Positions 41,747 to 54,400 of a stretch of 64,000 bases of DNA are shown one piece after another. Numbering within the stretch: the stretch's first letter is position 1; the number at the start of each line of letters is the position of its first letter. The DNA lies in assembly GCA_933210815.1 (NCBI GenBank), contig OW119922.1, positions 80,453,231 to 80,517,230 of the forward strand. The letters run 5' to 3'. This stretch comes from Meta bourneti. Its lineage: Eukaryota; Arthropoda; Arachnida; Araneae; Tetragnathidae. The notes below the pieces were generated by a model. The model was not told the origin of the DNA and made no database searches. It saw only the letters and a program-made list of their open reading frames with translations. The position numbers and the translations under genes are program-made.

Positions 41747-43804
41747 CTTGTAAAACAACAATATCCAAGTCTTCGAAAAATAAGTCTGTATATTCAGTTT
41801 ATACTAAAATTGAAAAAATGTTCAATACCTCATTAAAATCTGAAAATCACCCTAGTAGCTAAAACAGCGTGAATCTAAATTTAGGATTCATATTTATTAA
41901 ATATAAATAAGTGCATATTTGTGTGGCAGTTTTTAATAGTTTGCCTTCACATCTTTGCATCAGTTTAAGATGATACACGCCAGACAATTTTTTGCATAAA
42001 ATACACATATACCGTCGGCTTATAGCAGAAATTCATTAAGTAACATTTTCGGAGACACTTAATTGCTTATATTTACAATGATTAGAAATACTTTGTTATT
42101 TTGTAATGCGCTTAAAAGATATAACACTGAAAATGCTTATAATATTTTTTTGATTTAAAAACTAATATATAGTCTTTAAAGAATTGTAAAGTAAAAATTT
42201 TATTTTTTCAGTTAATGAGTTTCTGCTCTAAGTCGACGATAGGTGACGCTTGTCATTGATTGTTTATGTTATAAATGTACATATATTTCCAAAATTAACA
42301 AATGAGCAAACTATTCTGTTAAATAATGCATATAATAAAATGCATATTAATACATTTAATTGTATGTACGATACATCATAAAACCACAAGCTTAATATAA
42401 TAGATACATGCGTAATATATCGCAGATACATACGTAGAGTGCAACATAGATAACTCATATAACAACCAATACTGAATAATTCTAATTGCAGGTTTCTTAG
42501 AGGCAATACCGCCCACCATTAATTTCGTATCGTATTCTATTCACGCATGCCAAATTTGTCTAATCGCCTAATGCATCAAATGATGAGGCATATATTGTAA
42601 GCGCTTAGAACTCGCATGTGAAAATTATGCTGTTGCTTGTAAATTCTGACGAATAGTCGCAGCATCATTGATAGCTGACTTTCTCAGAGCAATTATTAGC
42701 ACGTCGCTTAAGGCCAACATGGTGGTGATAGGTTAAATCAGTGCGGTTTAAACTTGCGGTTAAACTTAAAAATAAGAGTTTTTCATAGTTTATACGTTAT
42801 TGGATAATATTTAGAAAATACTTATATCATGTACTGAAAATATAAATACATAATTTTAAGAATAAACGTTAAGTAATAATTGAGATTAATAATTAAAGTA
42901 ATTGAATTTAATCTCAGATGTCTCAGATTAATTGGAAATATTTACTATTATAATAAATATGTAATTATCTAAGTTTAGTCATGCATCATAAAAAATGCAA
43001 ATTTTCGTTCTCTACGTAACGAATTTTAATTGTTACAAAAACAGACTGTAAGTTATTAAACTTTCAAAAATATTTGGAGAAATTTACGTCTAGTTTTCTA
43101 CGAAGAAAGAATACTTAGACAGTGAATCATTAAAATAATTATATAGAAACTTGAAACTTAAATGAAAAGGAACTAAATTGATGATTTGGGGTCATGCAAA
43201 TTTTACCAAAGGAAAGTGTAGGCTGCATACAAATCTGTTAACTAATTTGGTAAAATCAAGGATAAAGATAATTATTGACCCAAATGTGGAGACTGCGCAT
43301 GTTTAGATAGTTTAAGATATCTTTCATCCCGAATTCCTTTAGAAGGCATAACGTCCTGCAAGGATAATTAGTAAAACGTAGAATATTTTATACATAGAAA
43401 ATCTTTCCAGTGGAAGCTTCAATTTATGTCATAAGATTGCAGTATATTTATCTGCATATATGAGTAACAGTATCATCTAATTAACGCGAGGTAAAATTAG
43501 CACGACTGCGTGTAAATACAAAAAGGTCCTTACAATTAAAAGAGATACTCTCTTGCAGAAATAAAATTTATATTTTTTGTATTTAAAATTTAGCGTTGTA
43601 ATAGTTATGTATTTGTAATAATTCTGCATATTTCATACTTTGTGAAGCAAATACTTTCTTCGTTCTAAGTAATTTTACTGCATGATGTGATGAGTGGTTT
43701 TGATTGATTTAAATAAAATAATCCGTTATTAAATGCATATTTTAAAAAGCAGTATAATCAAGGGAATATATTAATTTATCGACGTCTTACAAGTGAAAGT
43801 AAAA
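41747..43804. other. Strongly AT-rich stretch, nothing recognised
   Basis: Only chance ORFs. No RNA gene or repeat family could be supported. Confidence 0.5.
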
Positions 43805-44020
43805 AGCATCAAGTCAAGCGTCATCAAGTCAAAAAACAGTTCTGTAAAAATGAAGAGGAAAAAACTCTACGCACTTTCTAAACTCACTTAGTGTGTTTCT
43901 CAAAAAGAAATAGTACAACCTTCATGCAAGGAAAATATGAGTGAATTTCACCACTCTAAAGATAACCAACTTGTAGAAAAGTTAAAAAACGCATCTTGAA
44001 AATTTCGTGTAGGATGTTTT
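43805..44020 (-). mobile_element. Family E MITE, inverted and decayed copy
   Basis: AACTCACTTAGTGTGTTTCT, CTTCATGCAAGG, ACCACTCTAAAGATAACCAA and TGTAGAAAAGTTAAAA match the reverse complement of the copy at 41538 in the same order. The termini are worn. Confidence 0.65.
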
Positions 44021-44053
44021 ACTTGTAAGCCAACAAATATTGAAGTATGAATT

Positions 44054-44281
44054 TACCTTGGTAGAAAAGGGGCCAATGTCCATTTTGCAAATTTTTCATG
44101 CCACCTCTTTCAGAAATTTTGATTTTCTTATGCTGTACAAAATAATTTTCCAATATTTGATTTTTTCGTAATGTATTGACAGCAGGCTCTTTTTCGATTA
44201 TAATTTTTATTACCTTGAAGTGATTTGTGGATATAACTCAAAATCAGCTCATTTAGACATGAACCTTTTTCTACCAAGGTA
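44054..44281. mobile_element. Family F MITE, 228 bp, TA-flanked
   Basis: The left end TACCTTGGTAGAAAAGGGGC and right end CCTTTTTCTACCAAGGTA form an inverted repeat that continues imperfectly to about 26 bp (GGGGCCAATGTC against GACATGAACC). TA lies at both edges. A second terminus in the same orientation as the left end starts only nine bases further on, at 44291. Confidence 0.75.
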
Positions 44282-44290
44282 CAGAATAGG

Positions 44291-44372
44291 TACCTTGGTA
44301 GAAAAAAAAAGCTTCCGTTTGTTTAAAGACAATACTTGTTACACATTGTATTGCCTTTAAACAAACGGAACA
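44291..44372 (+). repeat. Second family F end followed by a 23-bp-stem hairpin
   Basis: TACCTTGGTAGAAAAAAAAA repeats the family F end. Next comes an inverted repeat whose 23-base arms (44313-44335 and 44348-44370) differ at one position, with a 12-base loop. As RNA the mismatch would be a G-U pair. The hairpin ends two bases before an ATG. Confidence 0.8.
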
Positions 44373-44573
44373 ATGGATAATAAAAGAGCAGCTAGTCTAT
44401 CTGAAATTCTCATTCCTTTATCCCTAGATTCGAATACCTACGTAGATAAATTGATTGAGATCCTCGAGAATTTGGTTCCTTTCTTAAGACCCAATCTAAT
44501 TCAGAGGATCTTTTTATCATTTGCGCCGAATGAGATTCCGACTTTAATTAAAAAGGACTCCTTTTCATTTTGA
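44373..44573 (+). CDS. Short ORF of 66 codons, unknown protein, low confidence
   Basis: The ATG at 44373 has A at -3 and G at +4. The product begins MDNKRAASLSEILIPLSLDS and contains amphipathic-looking segments (VDKLIEILENLVPFLR). No family is recognised. The position immediately after a strong hairpin is unusual. There is no visible promoter or splice context, and an ORF of this length can arise by chance. Confidence 0.2.
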   Translation: MDNKRAASLSEILIPLSLDSNTYVDKLIEILENLVPFLRPNLIQRIFLSFAPNEIPTLIKKDSFSF

Positions 44574-46130
44574 TGCCAGCGTTTTTCTATTTTTTCTCAA
44601 AAATTTAAGTCGTTTCCGTTGCTGTTTTTTTCTCCCCTCGATTAAAAGGCAGTTTAAAAGGAGATTCGTTCGTAAAAATCTTTTTCGAGGATTCTCTTTT
44701 TAACTGAAAAGCTCGTGTGGATTTTATTCAGTGATGGACAACTAAATACTTATTTGCTGAGTGCTGTTTCATTTAATACGACAACCTCACTGATGAGTAG
44801 TAATTATTCAACTCGTTACTCATGACAGGGTAACCAAAGGAGGATTTTTTTATTGCGTCTTCAAGCGTTAAATCATGTTTTAGAAGAGACTGAAACCTCG
44901 TTTTGAATCTCGGGGCTTTTTACGTGTCAATTGACTGCCGGAGATGCATAAAAACTAATTGATTCCCTTTTTAAACCCGGTTTTCATACGTCATTTTTGG
45001 ATGTGTGTATGCATTGAAAAGAAAAGAAAAGTAATGAATGAACGTTGTCATCAGTAAATAAGTATTTCTTCACTCAAAAAATTATATTTCAACACAAAAT
45101 ACTTTTCTTTGGCGTTTTCAAATATTTATAAAAATACTGCTTGCGTATTACTCACCTGTTCTGCAATCAATTCCGCTCAATAACAAAAAATCGTTCCCAC
45201 ATTCAGAGAATGGCGAATCTAGGAATACACCAGACTCTTTCCGCATAGCTTAAGAAGAATGCAAATTTCCTCATTTAGAAGCCTTGACATTTTTCTTCCA
45301 CGATGTGCACATTGCTCTTAAAATGCCATTTCAGCACCCACGTGAATTGACACAAACAATAAATAATCGGCTAAAAATAATCTCCGCGAAACTAAGCTGA
45401 AATCGATTTTTTGGAAAAATGTTCGAATTGGCGCCAAGCTATCTTTTCGGCTATCGATTTTAAATTTATCATGAGCGGGACCACAAAGGAGCTGTCACTG
45501 ATACCACCCCCCATAAACGTCGGGGAAATCTTGACTTGGAAACTTGCTCAACACCGGCTTTTAAAGAAAAGCTTTACAGTGATTAAGAGATTTTTGACAC
45601 GCGCTGTGATCACTCCCCATTTTTACTGTTCGGAACTTCTTTCGACATGTGTTTTCACTGCTACAGAAATGCCCGAGTTTGTTTTTCATTTAATCGCATA
45701 ATTGGAAGGCATACTTGTTTGAGGCTGCTTGAAAATAATCGCTTTCGTTTTGATTGACGGGTAACGCTTCTGTTCAAATTCGCTTTTAGAATTAAGCCGC
45801 AACCGCAGTTGGACGTTTGCCAATTATATATTAGTACTTGCTGAATTATCCGGGCGTTGCTTGGGTTGAATTGCTTGCAATTCATCGAATTGTTACTCAA
45901 TGTTATTCTTATGGAATTTCGAATTGTTTTTAGCCCCCTCTACAGACCTAGACAAATCGAAAGTGGTTAATATATAGTCTATGTTTCCAGCAGGAATCTA
46001 AGGAATGACTAACAAATTTGGTGTGATTTTGTGTGACAGTGATCGTAAAAATACTCACTAACAAATAAACTAAACTAGAGATATCTGCTTACAAACATCA
46101 GTAAATACACCTTATGTCTAGGGTATATAT
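44574..46130. other. Unique stretch with GC-richer island at about 45160-45900
   Basis: The island has overlapping ORFs on both strands (45411-45701 plus, 45661-45900 minus) without recognised features. It contains ATCGATTT words and a forkhead-like ACAAACAATAAATAAT near 45352. A regulatory role is an inference. Confidence 0.35.
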
Positions 46131-46275
46131 TATGGTTGGTTGATTTTTAATTGCATGACCTGGCCAAGATGGACCATACACAAACAGGTAACTTCAATTA
46201 CATACACCCGCAAGGAAAATTTTACTGACGCAGAGGTGAGAAATACACCCAGGGAGGAATCGAACGATATTATGG
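46131..46275 (-). repeat. SINE D, inverted
   Basis: TGGTTGGTTGATTTTTAATT, CTGACGCAGAGGTGAGAAAT and ACACCCAGGGAGGAATCGAA give the inverted 3' end, body and box B region. The box A head is missing. Confidence 0.75.
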
Positions 46276-46432
46276 ATCGAACTAATCTTGTACCAGTCTT
46301 TCCCTTATAAACCAACGAAACGAATTATTGAATATTTAAAGATAAAGCAATATCCAAAATAATTACATGATATAGGCGAGAAAGTTCAGTAAAATTTTGA
46401 CAACAGTTGATAATCGCTTTGTTATGGTATAC

Positions 46433-46622
46433 CTAACCCCCCATGTGATTTCTACGAGATATCTCGTTCATCGTGATCTGTGAAATTTTGCATGACAAGA
46501 TATCTCGTCATCTAGATATTGTGCCGAATATGTTTTTATAATGACGTGATATCTAGTTCATCATCTTTATCAGTTTTGCCAATGAGGAGAAACCTCGTCG
46601 AGACAACCACCAAGAGGGTTAA
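46433..46622 (+). mobile_element. Family A MITE, copy 17
   Basis: CTAACCCCCCATGTGATTTC at the left; CAACCACCAAGAGGGTTAA at the right, flanked by CTAA and TTAA. Inside: ACGAGATATCTCGTTC, GACAAGATATCTCGTC, TGACGTGATATCTAGTTC. Confidence 0.85.
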
Positions 46623-47190
46623 TAATTGCCTTTTTCAACATTATGAATAAATTGCCAAACAAATTGTGTATTTTGACAATTACGTTATTAAAAGAAGGAA
46701 TCGCATGGGCAGTCTATGTACTATTTTAGGTTTCCATTACTTGCATATGAATGTAGCATGCCTTAATGAAAAGAGCGGTAAATTTTCCTGTAACAAAATT
46801 TACAATTCTTATAAATTGCTTGAGTGTTTATTCAGGCAAATGCAAAAATTTCAGGCAAATGCAAAAATGTGAAACTGATTCAATCGATGAAACGTATAAG
46901 AGAATAATCTTATTTATACTTAAGCAGAATAAACTGATATGCCTCTTTTTCAGACATGCTTTTACTTTGTCTACCGAAAACTCAATCAATATATTCGAGA
47001 AACCCATTCACTCGATCAGATTTGTTTTGTAGTTTACTGAAAGTCCCCGAGGAATCCCAGCACAAACTATTTGTTTACTGCGATGGAATAAAATGAGATA
47101 TTCTCCGTTTGCCCCGCAATATTCTTTTATATTGTCTCCCAAATCTTCAAGAGTCACCCTTAGGTGTGACATGTTTGCGGGATTGTCATT
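46623..47190. other. Stretch upstream of a promoter-like island, no gene recognised
   Basis: AT-rich with ORFs of up to 88 codons without features. A tandem 14-base word (TTTCAGGCAAATGCAAAAA-like) is doubled near 46848-46869. Confidence 0.4.
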
Positions 47191-47223
47191 CGATTAGTCT
47201 CAACCGTGGCACTGAATTGACGC

Positions 47224-47267
47224 TGATTGGAGGACTTCGCGCCACGTGACCTACTTTAGTCCAATCA
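47224..47267. promoter_or_regulatory. Promoter-like cluster: CACGTG box between inverted CCAAT boxes
   Basis: TGATTGG at 47224-47230, GCCACGTGACC with CACGTG at 47243-47248, and CCAATCA at 47261-47267. The outer two are exact inverted copies, and both are NF-Y-type CCAAT boxes. GCCACGTGAC is the favoured E-box of USF/TFE-like bHLH-zip factors. The local region is GC-richer and free of repeats. This combination is typical of TATA-less promoters. No transcript start is identified. Confidence 0.4.
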
Positions 47268-47680
47268 CGGTTTGTCAACAAATCCCTAACCTAACAACTA
47301 TTCCCTACAGTCGGGAACGCGTTTTCCCTCCATGTACTCTCATCTCATTTTGTTAAGAAGTAATGTTATTCAAATTATCTCTCTACCGCTCTCTCTTGCC
47401 TCTCATCTCCACGTTCCTTATTTTCGTTTTTGTTTCAATTTCCCTCTCCCTTCTCCTTGGAGGCATAAGGCGAGCTTTAATATACTTTTTCTGCAGGAAA
47501 AAGCTTGGTGCGATGAAGAGTGCTGGGGATTTCTTGTTGCTTTCTCTTGTTAGAAGCAATTTCGAACGCAATTTCACTGACAGTTTGCCGTCGGAGGGTA
47601 TATTGTACGCACGGGAGGGGAAAGTAAAGTTTGGATGAAATTTTGATGAAAATTGAGGAACCTTAGCGTTTTTGGTTTAT
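47268..47680. other. GC-richer unique segment adjoining the promoter-like cluster
   Basis: If the cluster is a promoter firing rightward, this would be the first exon region. The overlapping ORFs 47332-47553 and 47363-47638 use pyrimidine-rich sequence. The second gives a hydrophobic stretch (LLPLISTFLIFVFVSISLS) that may simply reflect T/C-rich DNA. I do not call a gene. Confidence 0.25.
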
Positions 47681-47984
47681 TGTTCTTAGGGGGAAAGAGT
47701 TTAAGGGCTTTCAAAAACACCTTGAAAGGAGACATGATTGCAATCAATGCGAGATGAGATCCTTCGTTTCTTACGCAAGAGATTAATTATTTAAAATGCA
47801 TCATCGTTTTTATACGTTACTTTTTGGTGCATAATTTTGTTTACTGCTTTCTCTGAATGGGTCTTGTCTTTAAAGACGAAATGCGAGAACACTGAGCGCT
47901 GATACAACCCGAATTGCATTGCATAATACTGAAGTTGAAGTCAATGAGTCCTTCGAAGCCTTGATACAAATTGATCCAAATAGT
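47681..47984. other. Short stretch, nothing recognised
   Basis: No feature supported. Confidence 0.5.
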
Positions 47985-48182
47985 TAACAACAGTGGAATC
48001 ATCCACACATTATATTACCATGAAACCAGCAAATTTTTCTTGAATAGTTTCTAACCAACTAGACTTCTTGACCATAATAATACTTTAAGATTATTTTAAT
48101 CAATATATGTAGTTATTTGATCATTATGCGTGGTATAGGGTAAAAGCAATAATCTACTACTCAGAAATCTCGTGATTCTGAG
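47985..48182 (-). mobile_element. Family C element, inverted
   Basis: AGACTTCTTGACCATAATAA, GTAGTTATTTGATCATTATG, GTGGTATAGGG and CTACTCAGAAATCTCGTGAT match the reverse complement of the copy at 63764 in order. Confidence 0.6.
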
Positions 48183-50739
48183 AATAAAATAATGGCAAAG
48201 GATGCAAATAAGAATTTTTGACTGAATTTGGAATAAAAGCTTTGTCCTTTTGCTGTGTTATTTCATTCACTTTCTCAACTAAAAAGCTTGTAGCATCTTC
48301 TAAATCTCTCTATTTAAGGACCAGTTTATACCTCTAGAACACCTGCTGATCAAGTTCACACCTTGACTCTATACATTCGACTGGTCCCAAACAACATACC
48401 AGTATTTAAAAACACAATCTAATATACACCCTTTATTGTATGGTTTTTCATTTAATTTATAATAATATCAAATTGAATGAAGCTTGCATAGAAGTTGAAT
48501 ATTCGTTTAATGAGCTATCAAGAGATGTTTCTTGAGGAATTCTTCACGCACCACTTTATTGGAATAAAATAACATACTTAAATGAACAAATTCATGTTTG
48601 GAACTACAAATTTTATATCTTAAAAGATAAAACTAAGAAGTAGTTACAAATCGGCTTAGGAGCATATTGAGAATTGAATTCAATCAATAATAAAGCAGAT
48701 TGAGCTAGATTTCGATCAAAGCAATGCATTCACATGCGGTATGAATGACGCATTTCGATGATGCTTCATATATGATCAACCTTGTAATGAACTTAAGTCA
48801 TTGTTTAGGCTTGATATCTATAATTTATTCTCATTTTGGGTTTAGCTTCTTCTCGAGAGTCATTTTGTGCTAAACGAGGGCTACATGTGCAAGATTCAAA
48901 TGATTCAATGTTAAGATAGAACAAATTCATCGCGTAATTTCCTGAGCCAATGCTGTTTTAATGCCATTCTATGTATTGAGCAATTGATATTGTACGTTGC
49001 AACTCCGAATAGTAATAACACTTCAAGGAAAATCGTATCAATTTTCTGCAAAATAGATTTGTTCCAAAATTTACATTTAAAAATAAACTAAATGTCTTAT
49101 CAGAACCACAAGAACATAGACGAGTTGGACATGTTCTAACCACATTTGAACTCAAAATGGAACTGTCTGAAGAATCCAAACAACTCAGTAGTAAGAAATT
49201 AGAAACGTATTTATTTCTTAAAACTCTTATTATTTCGTATATTAATTAGGGACAGCGAAAATTCTGTGTCTGAATGTAAGCTTTTAATCGTAGGCCTCTT
49301 CATGTCTGTATTAAAGCATTTAATTTGTCGATTTTATTCCGACTCGTTACTGAAACTTATATGAATACTTATATGAGCTCATGACTGTATCATCACTTAG
49401 ACATAATAATAAATATACATGAAATGGAATTAGCAATCTAACATATAATAAGCACAAACTAATGATGCTTCTAATATTTGAAATTTTAATTTAACGAAAA
49501 CAATAGTTGGAAACATTGTAATAGTAATAATTACAAAATAAAAATGTTTTTTTGTCAGTCATAAAGTATTTTATATATTTCTTTGTCATATGGTAGCATG
49601 CTAGGAGATACAGTATTTTCTTTCCACCTTTCTTGCTTCTAGTCTGGTAGTTATTATTAGTTATATTAGTTTCTAGTTATATTTATTGTTCGGAATTGAC
49701 TCGAGAGTCCAATGAGACGTTTTATATGAGCAAATTTTGATCATGGATTGCTTTTTACAATCTAATTAAATTATTTTATATTGATCTCGTATAACTTTGT
49801 ATTTGGATTATATTTCGACGACGAAAAGTTGTTTTTCAACAAAAGAGTTGTTTCACCCTTCGTTAGAAGCCTTAAATATATATTAGCTATGCTATTTTAT
49901 CAATATGTAGACATCAATTACCTTTTCTTCACATTTTGTATTCTTTATTACTTATTATTATGCTATTAAAGAAATTTTCAATAAATAAAGTAAGTTATTG
50001 GTATGGATTTAAGTGATGTAGCAAGAAGCTTAAAACCTTTTTCTTGCATTTGCAAAAAAAAATATTTTTTTGTGCTCTCCTTTCAAAGAAAAATAATTTG
50101 CAAATCTCCCTTTTGTCCTATGTAATCCCAGAAGCTCGAGAAAATTAATTTTGTTAATATTTAATGCGGAAACCTCATTTTCATATAGAATATTCTCATT
50201 ATGAAACTTGATATTCATATGCACATAGTTGAAGCTCATTAGGCATTAAGTTCCTTGTTATCATTGCATCACAATATGTGTTAATGAAGTCAAAATGTGT
50301 GTTTATAGATTTTATTCTAGATACAAAATAGTTCTCATCATAGCAAGATTGCATAGCCTCTAAATATTAACTCGTATTATTAAATTGAGCATGATGTAAT
50401 TTGTTATGCAACAGTTTTTTTAAATTTAAAAAGAAAGATTAAGTCCAACGAATTCTATTCGTTAGTTTTTGTTTGATTTTTCAAATGTTATTTTGAAGTG
50501 GGTTTAGGTAGTAAATATTTTTTTATTTCTTCGAATCCCTAAGATTTGTATGCCGTTTTGCTATTCTATAAATGCTATTTCTTAGTTCAATTTTGCGATA
50601 ATACCTTGAATTTCAATTCTATTGATATTCAAATATGAGAATTCTTTTTTTTTCAGTACTATCAATTGAAAAAGAATTTCTATTGATTGTAGAACATCCT
50701 ATTTTTGTCTAATGCCTGTCATGCACGCATTATTCCACC
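48183..50739. other. AT-rich stretch, nothing recognised
   Basis: Only short ORFs without features. No repeat family or RNA gene could be supported. Confidence 0.5.
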
Positions 50740-50880
50740 ATGTGAAGTCCAATTTTCCTTGCATGACTTCAAAGGCAGTTTAGACTTCTTGACCAATAGA
50801 ATCCTTCTTAGCATTCTTTAGAGCAGCAGATGTGGTTAGTCATCGTAGAGAGGGTTTAAGCAGTAGTACACTAAGCCTCT
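50740..50880 (-). mobile_element. Family C element, inverted fragment
   Basis: TTTAGACTTCTTGACCAATA, GAATCCTTCTTAGCATTCTT and GATGTGGTTAGTCATCG follow the inverted family C. Confidence 0.55.
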
Positions 50881-50884
50881 TTTG

Positions 50885-51056
50885 AATTTAAGCTGCACTG
50901 AGAGCACCATAAAAGGCTATTGGTGACGGTCCGGGATCAATCTCGAAGGTAAAGATTCGAGGACAACACTTTGCCATTCCGAACCACAGTCAAAATGACA
51001 AGGCCAACACCTGAACTGGCTTCCCATACTCCAAACTTCCACAAGACACGAACATA
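50885..51056 (-). repeat. SINE B, inverted, head absent
   Basis: GGCTATTGGTGACGGTCCGG, CCGAACCACAGTCAAAATGA and CCAAACTTCCACAAGACACG are the inverted tail and body. The 5' head is missing and the tail is diverged. Confidence 0.7.
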
Positions 51057-51157
51057 GTCGACCGCTAGGGCCTCTACCATTTAGGTGTCACTTTTAGAAG
51101 TTATCCATTGCTTGTCTGTGATATAATTACATATGTATTTCAATACTGCTTTATCAA

Positions 51158-51417
51158 CTAACCTGGTACCTGGGATCGTCATTCTGGTACTGGAGTTCGA
51201 ATTGAAGATGAGTTTTGGAATAGCTTGGCCAAATATGACCCTTATGCTCTAAAAACCGAAACAATCGAATTGAAGGTGTAAGGATCCTGCTAGGTACCGT
51301 AATGAAACGATACCGTGAGTACGATTGTCTAAAAAGACAAATATTTAACTTCGGGTCTTTCATTTTAAGAAATTATTTTCAGGGACCCTTAGATATCTCT
51401 AATAAACTCTCAAGCTG
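51158..51417 (+). repeat. Diverged edge unit of the 475-bp satellite, lacking the MITE
   Basis: CTAACCTGGTACC, CTGGTACTGGAGTTCGAATT and, from 51309, GAGTACGATTGTCTAAAAAG to ACTCTCAAG align with parts of the 475-bp unit at clearly lower identity. Where the other units have the family A MITE, this copy has a SINE D 3'-end piece (about 51209-51270) and no MITE modules. Confidence 0.55.
51209..51270 (+). repeat. SINE D 3'-end fragment
   Basis: TTTTGGAATAGCTTGGCCAA, ATATGACCCTTATGCTCT and AAAAACCGAAACAATC are the family 3' end. Confidence 0.65.
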
Positions 51418-54400
51418 TGATTTCCAGAATTTCGAATATCAATTTCTGCTTTCATCGAAAACCCAAACGTTTCACCCTGCAATATTTCCAATGACCTGAG
51501 CCTAACCTGGTACTGGAATTCAAAGTGAAGATCCGGACTTTGCTCAGTACCTTAAATCTCCAAGTGGTTTTGAGGAGATGTTTTATCTATCAAGATCTGA
51601 AATATTTTGCTTGTTGCGAGATATCTTGTTATCAAGATATTGCCGATTTTTTTATGATGACGAAATCAAGACCTGGTCAGTTTGCTTTTCTAAGGATAAG
51701 ATATCTGGTCCATCAAGATCTGGTCAGTTTCACTAGTTACTAGATACCTCATCGAGACAGCCACCAGAAGGGGTAATTGAATTTGACGAAGTATGATCGT
51801 CAAAAAGACAGATACTCAGCATAGGGTCTTTTCATCTTAAAAATATCTCTTCAAGCGGCATTAGATTTCTCTAAAAGAACTCACTCAAAAGGTAATTTCC
51901 AGAATTTCGAATATCAATTTCTGCTTTCATCGAAAACCCAAACGTTTCACCCTGCAATATTTCCAATGACCTGAGCCTAACCTGGTACTGGAATTCAAAG
52001 TGAAGATCCGGACTTTGCTCAGTACCTTAAATCTCCAAGTGGTTTTGAGGAGATGTTTTATCTATCAAGATCTGAAATATTTTGCTTGTTGCGAGATATC
52101 TTGTTATCAAGATATTGCCGATTTTTTTATGATGACGAAATCAAGACCTGGTCAGTTTGCTTTTCTAAGGATAAGATATCTGGTCCATCAAGATCTGGTC
52201 AGTTTCACTAGTTACTAGATACCTCATCGAGACAGCCACCAGAAGGGGTAATTGAATTTGACGAAGTATGATCGTCAAAAAGACAGATACTCAGCATAGG
52301 GTCTTTTCATCTTAAAAATATCTCTTCAAGCGGCATTAGATTTCTCTAAAAGAACTCACTCAAAAGGTAATTTCCAGAATTTCGAATATCAATTTCTGCT
52401 TTCATCGAAAACCCAAACGTTTCACCCTGCAATATTTCCAATGACCTGAGCCTAACCTGGTACTGGAATTCAAAGTGAAGATCCAGACTTTGCTCAGTAC
52501 CTTAAATCTCCAAGTGGTTTTGAGGAGATGTTTTATCTATCAAGATCTGAAATATTTTGCTTGTTGCGAGATATCTTGTTATCAAGATATTGCCGATTTT
52601 TTTATGATGACGAAATCAGGATCTGGTCAGTTTGCTTTTCTAAGGACAAGATATCTGGTCCATCAAGATCTGGTCAGTTTCACTAGTTACTAGATACCTC
52701 ATCGAGACAGCCACCAGAATGGGTAATTGAATTTGACGAAGTATGATCGTCAAAAAGACAGATACTCAGCATAGGGTCTTTTCATCTTAAAAATATCTCT
52801 TCAAGCGGCATTAGATTTCCCTAAAAGAACTCACTCGAAAGGTAATTTCCAGAATTTCGAATATCAATTTCTGCTTCCATCGAAAACCCAAACGTTTCAC
52901 CCTGCAATATTTCCAATGACCTGAGCCTAACCTGGTACTGGAATTCAAAGTGAAGATCCGGACTCTGCTCAGTACCTTAAATCTCCAAGTGGTTTTGAGG
53001 AGATGTTTTATCTATCAAGATCTGAAATATTTTGCTTGTTGCGAGATATCTTGTTATCAAGATATTGCCGATTTTTTTATGATGACGAAATCAAGACCTG
53101 GTCAGTTTGCTTTTCTAAGGATAAGATATCTGGTCCATCAAGATCTGGTCAGTTTCACTAGTTACTAGATACCTCATCGAGACAGCCACCAGAATGGGTA
53201 ATTGAATTTGACGAAGTATGATCGTCAAAAAGACAGATACTCAGCATAGGGTCTTTTCATCTTAAAAATATCTCTTCAAGCGGCATTAGATTTCCCTAAA
53301 AGAACTCACTCGAAAGGTAATTTCCAGAATTTCGAATATCAATTTCTGCTTCCATCGAAAACCCAAACGTTTCACCCTGCAATATTTCCAATGACCTGAG
53401 CCTAACCTGGTACTGGAATTCAAAGTGAAGATCCGGACTCTGCTCAGTACCTTAAATCTCCAAGTGGTTTTGAGGAGATATTTTATCTATCAAGATCTGA
53501 AATATTTTGCTTGTTACGAGATATCTTGTTATCAAGATATTGCCGATTTTTTTATGATGACGAAATCAGGATCTGGTCAGTTTGCTTTTCTAAGGACAAG
53601 ATATCTGGTCCATCAAGATCTGGTCAGTTTCACTAGTTACTAGATACCTCATCGAGACAGCCACCAGAATGGGTAATTGAATTTGACGAAGTATGATCGT
53701 CAAAAAGACAGATACTCAGCATAGGGTCTTTTCATCTTAAAAATATCTCTTCAAGCGGCATTAGATTTCCCTAAAAGAACTCACTCGAAAGGTAATTTCC
53801 AGAATTTCGAATATCAATTTCTGCTTCCATCGAAAACCCAAACGTTTCACCCTGCAATATTTCCAATGACCTGAGCCTAACCTGGTACTGGAATTCAAAG
53901 TGAAGATCCGGACTTTGCTCAGTACCTTAAATCTCCAAGTGGTTTTGAGGAGATGTTTTATCTATCAAGATCTGAAATATTTTGCTTGTTGCGAGATATC
54001 TTGTTATCAAGATATTGCCGATTTTTTTATGATGACGAAATCAAGACCTGGTCAGTTTGCTTTTCTAAGGATAAGATATCTGGTCCATCAAGATCTGGTC
54101 AGTTTCACTAGTTACTAGATACCTCATCGAGACAGCCACCAGAATGGGTAATTGAATTTGACGAAGTATGATCGTCAAAAAGACAGATACTCAGCATAGG
54201 GTCTTTTCATCTTAAAAATATCTCTTCAAGCGGCATTAGATTTCCCTAAAAGAACTCACTCGAAAGGTAATTTCCAGAATTTCGAATATCAATTTCTGCT
54301 TCCATCGAAAACCCAAACGTTTCACCCTGCAATATTTCCAATGACCTGAGCCTAACCTGGTACTGGAATTCAAAGTGAAGATCCGGACTTTGCTCAGTAC

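Noticed and set aside
47363..47638. 91-codon ORF with a hydrophobic segment, possible membrane protein
   Set aside because: The hydrophobic stretch follows from T/C-rich DNA, and overlapping ORFs exist in other frames and on the minus strand.
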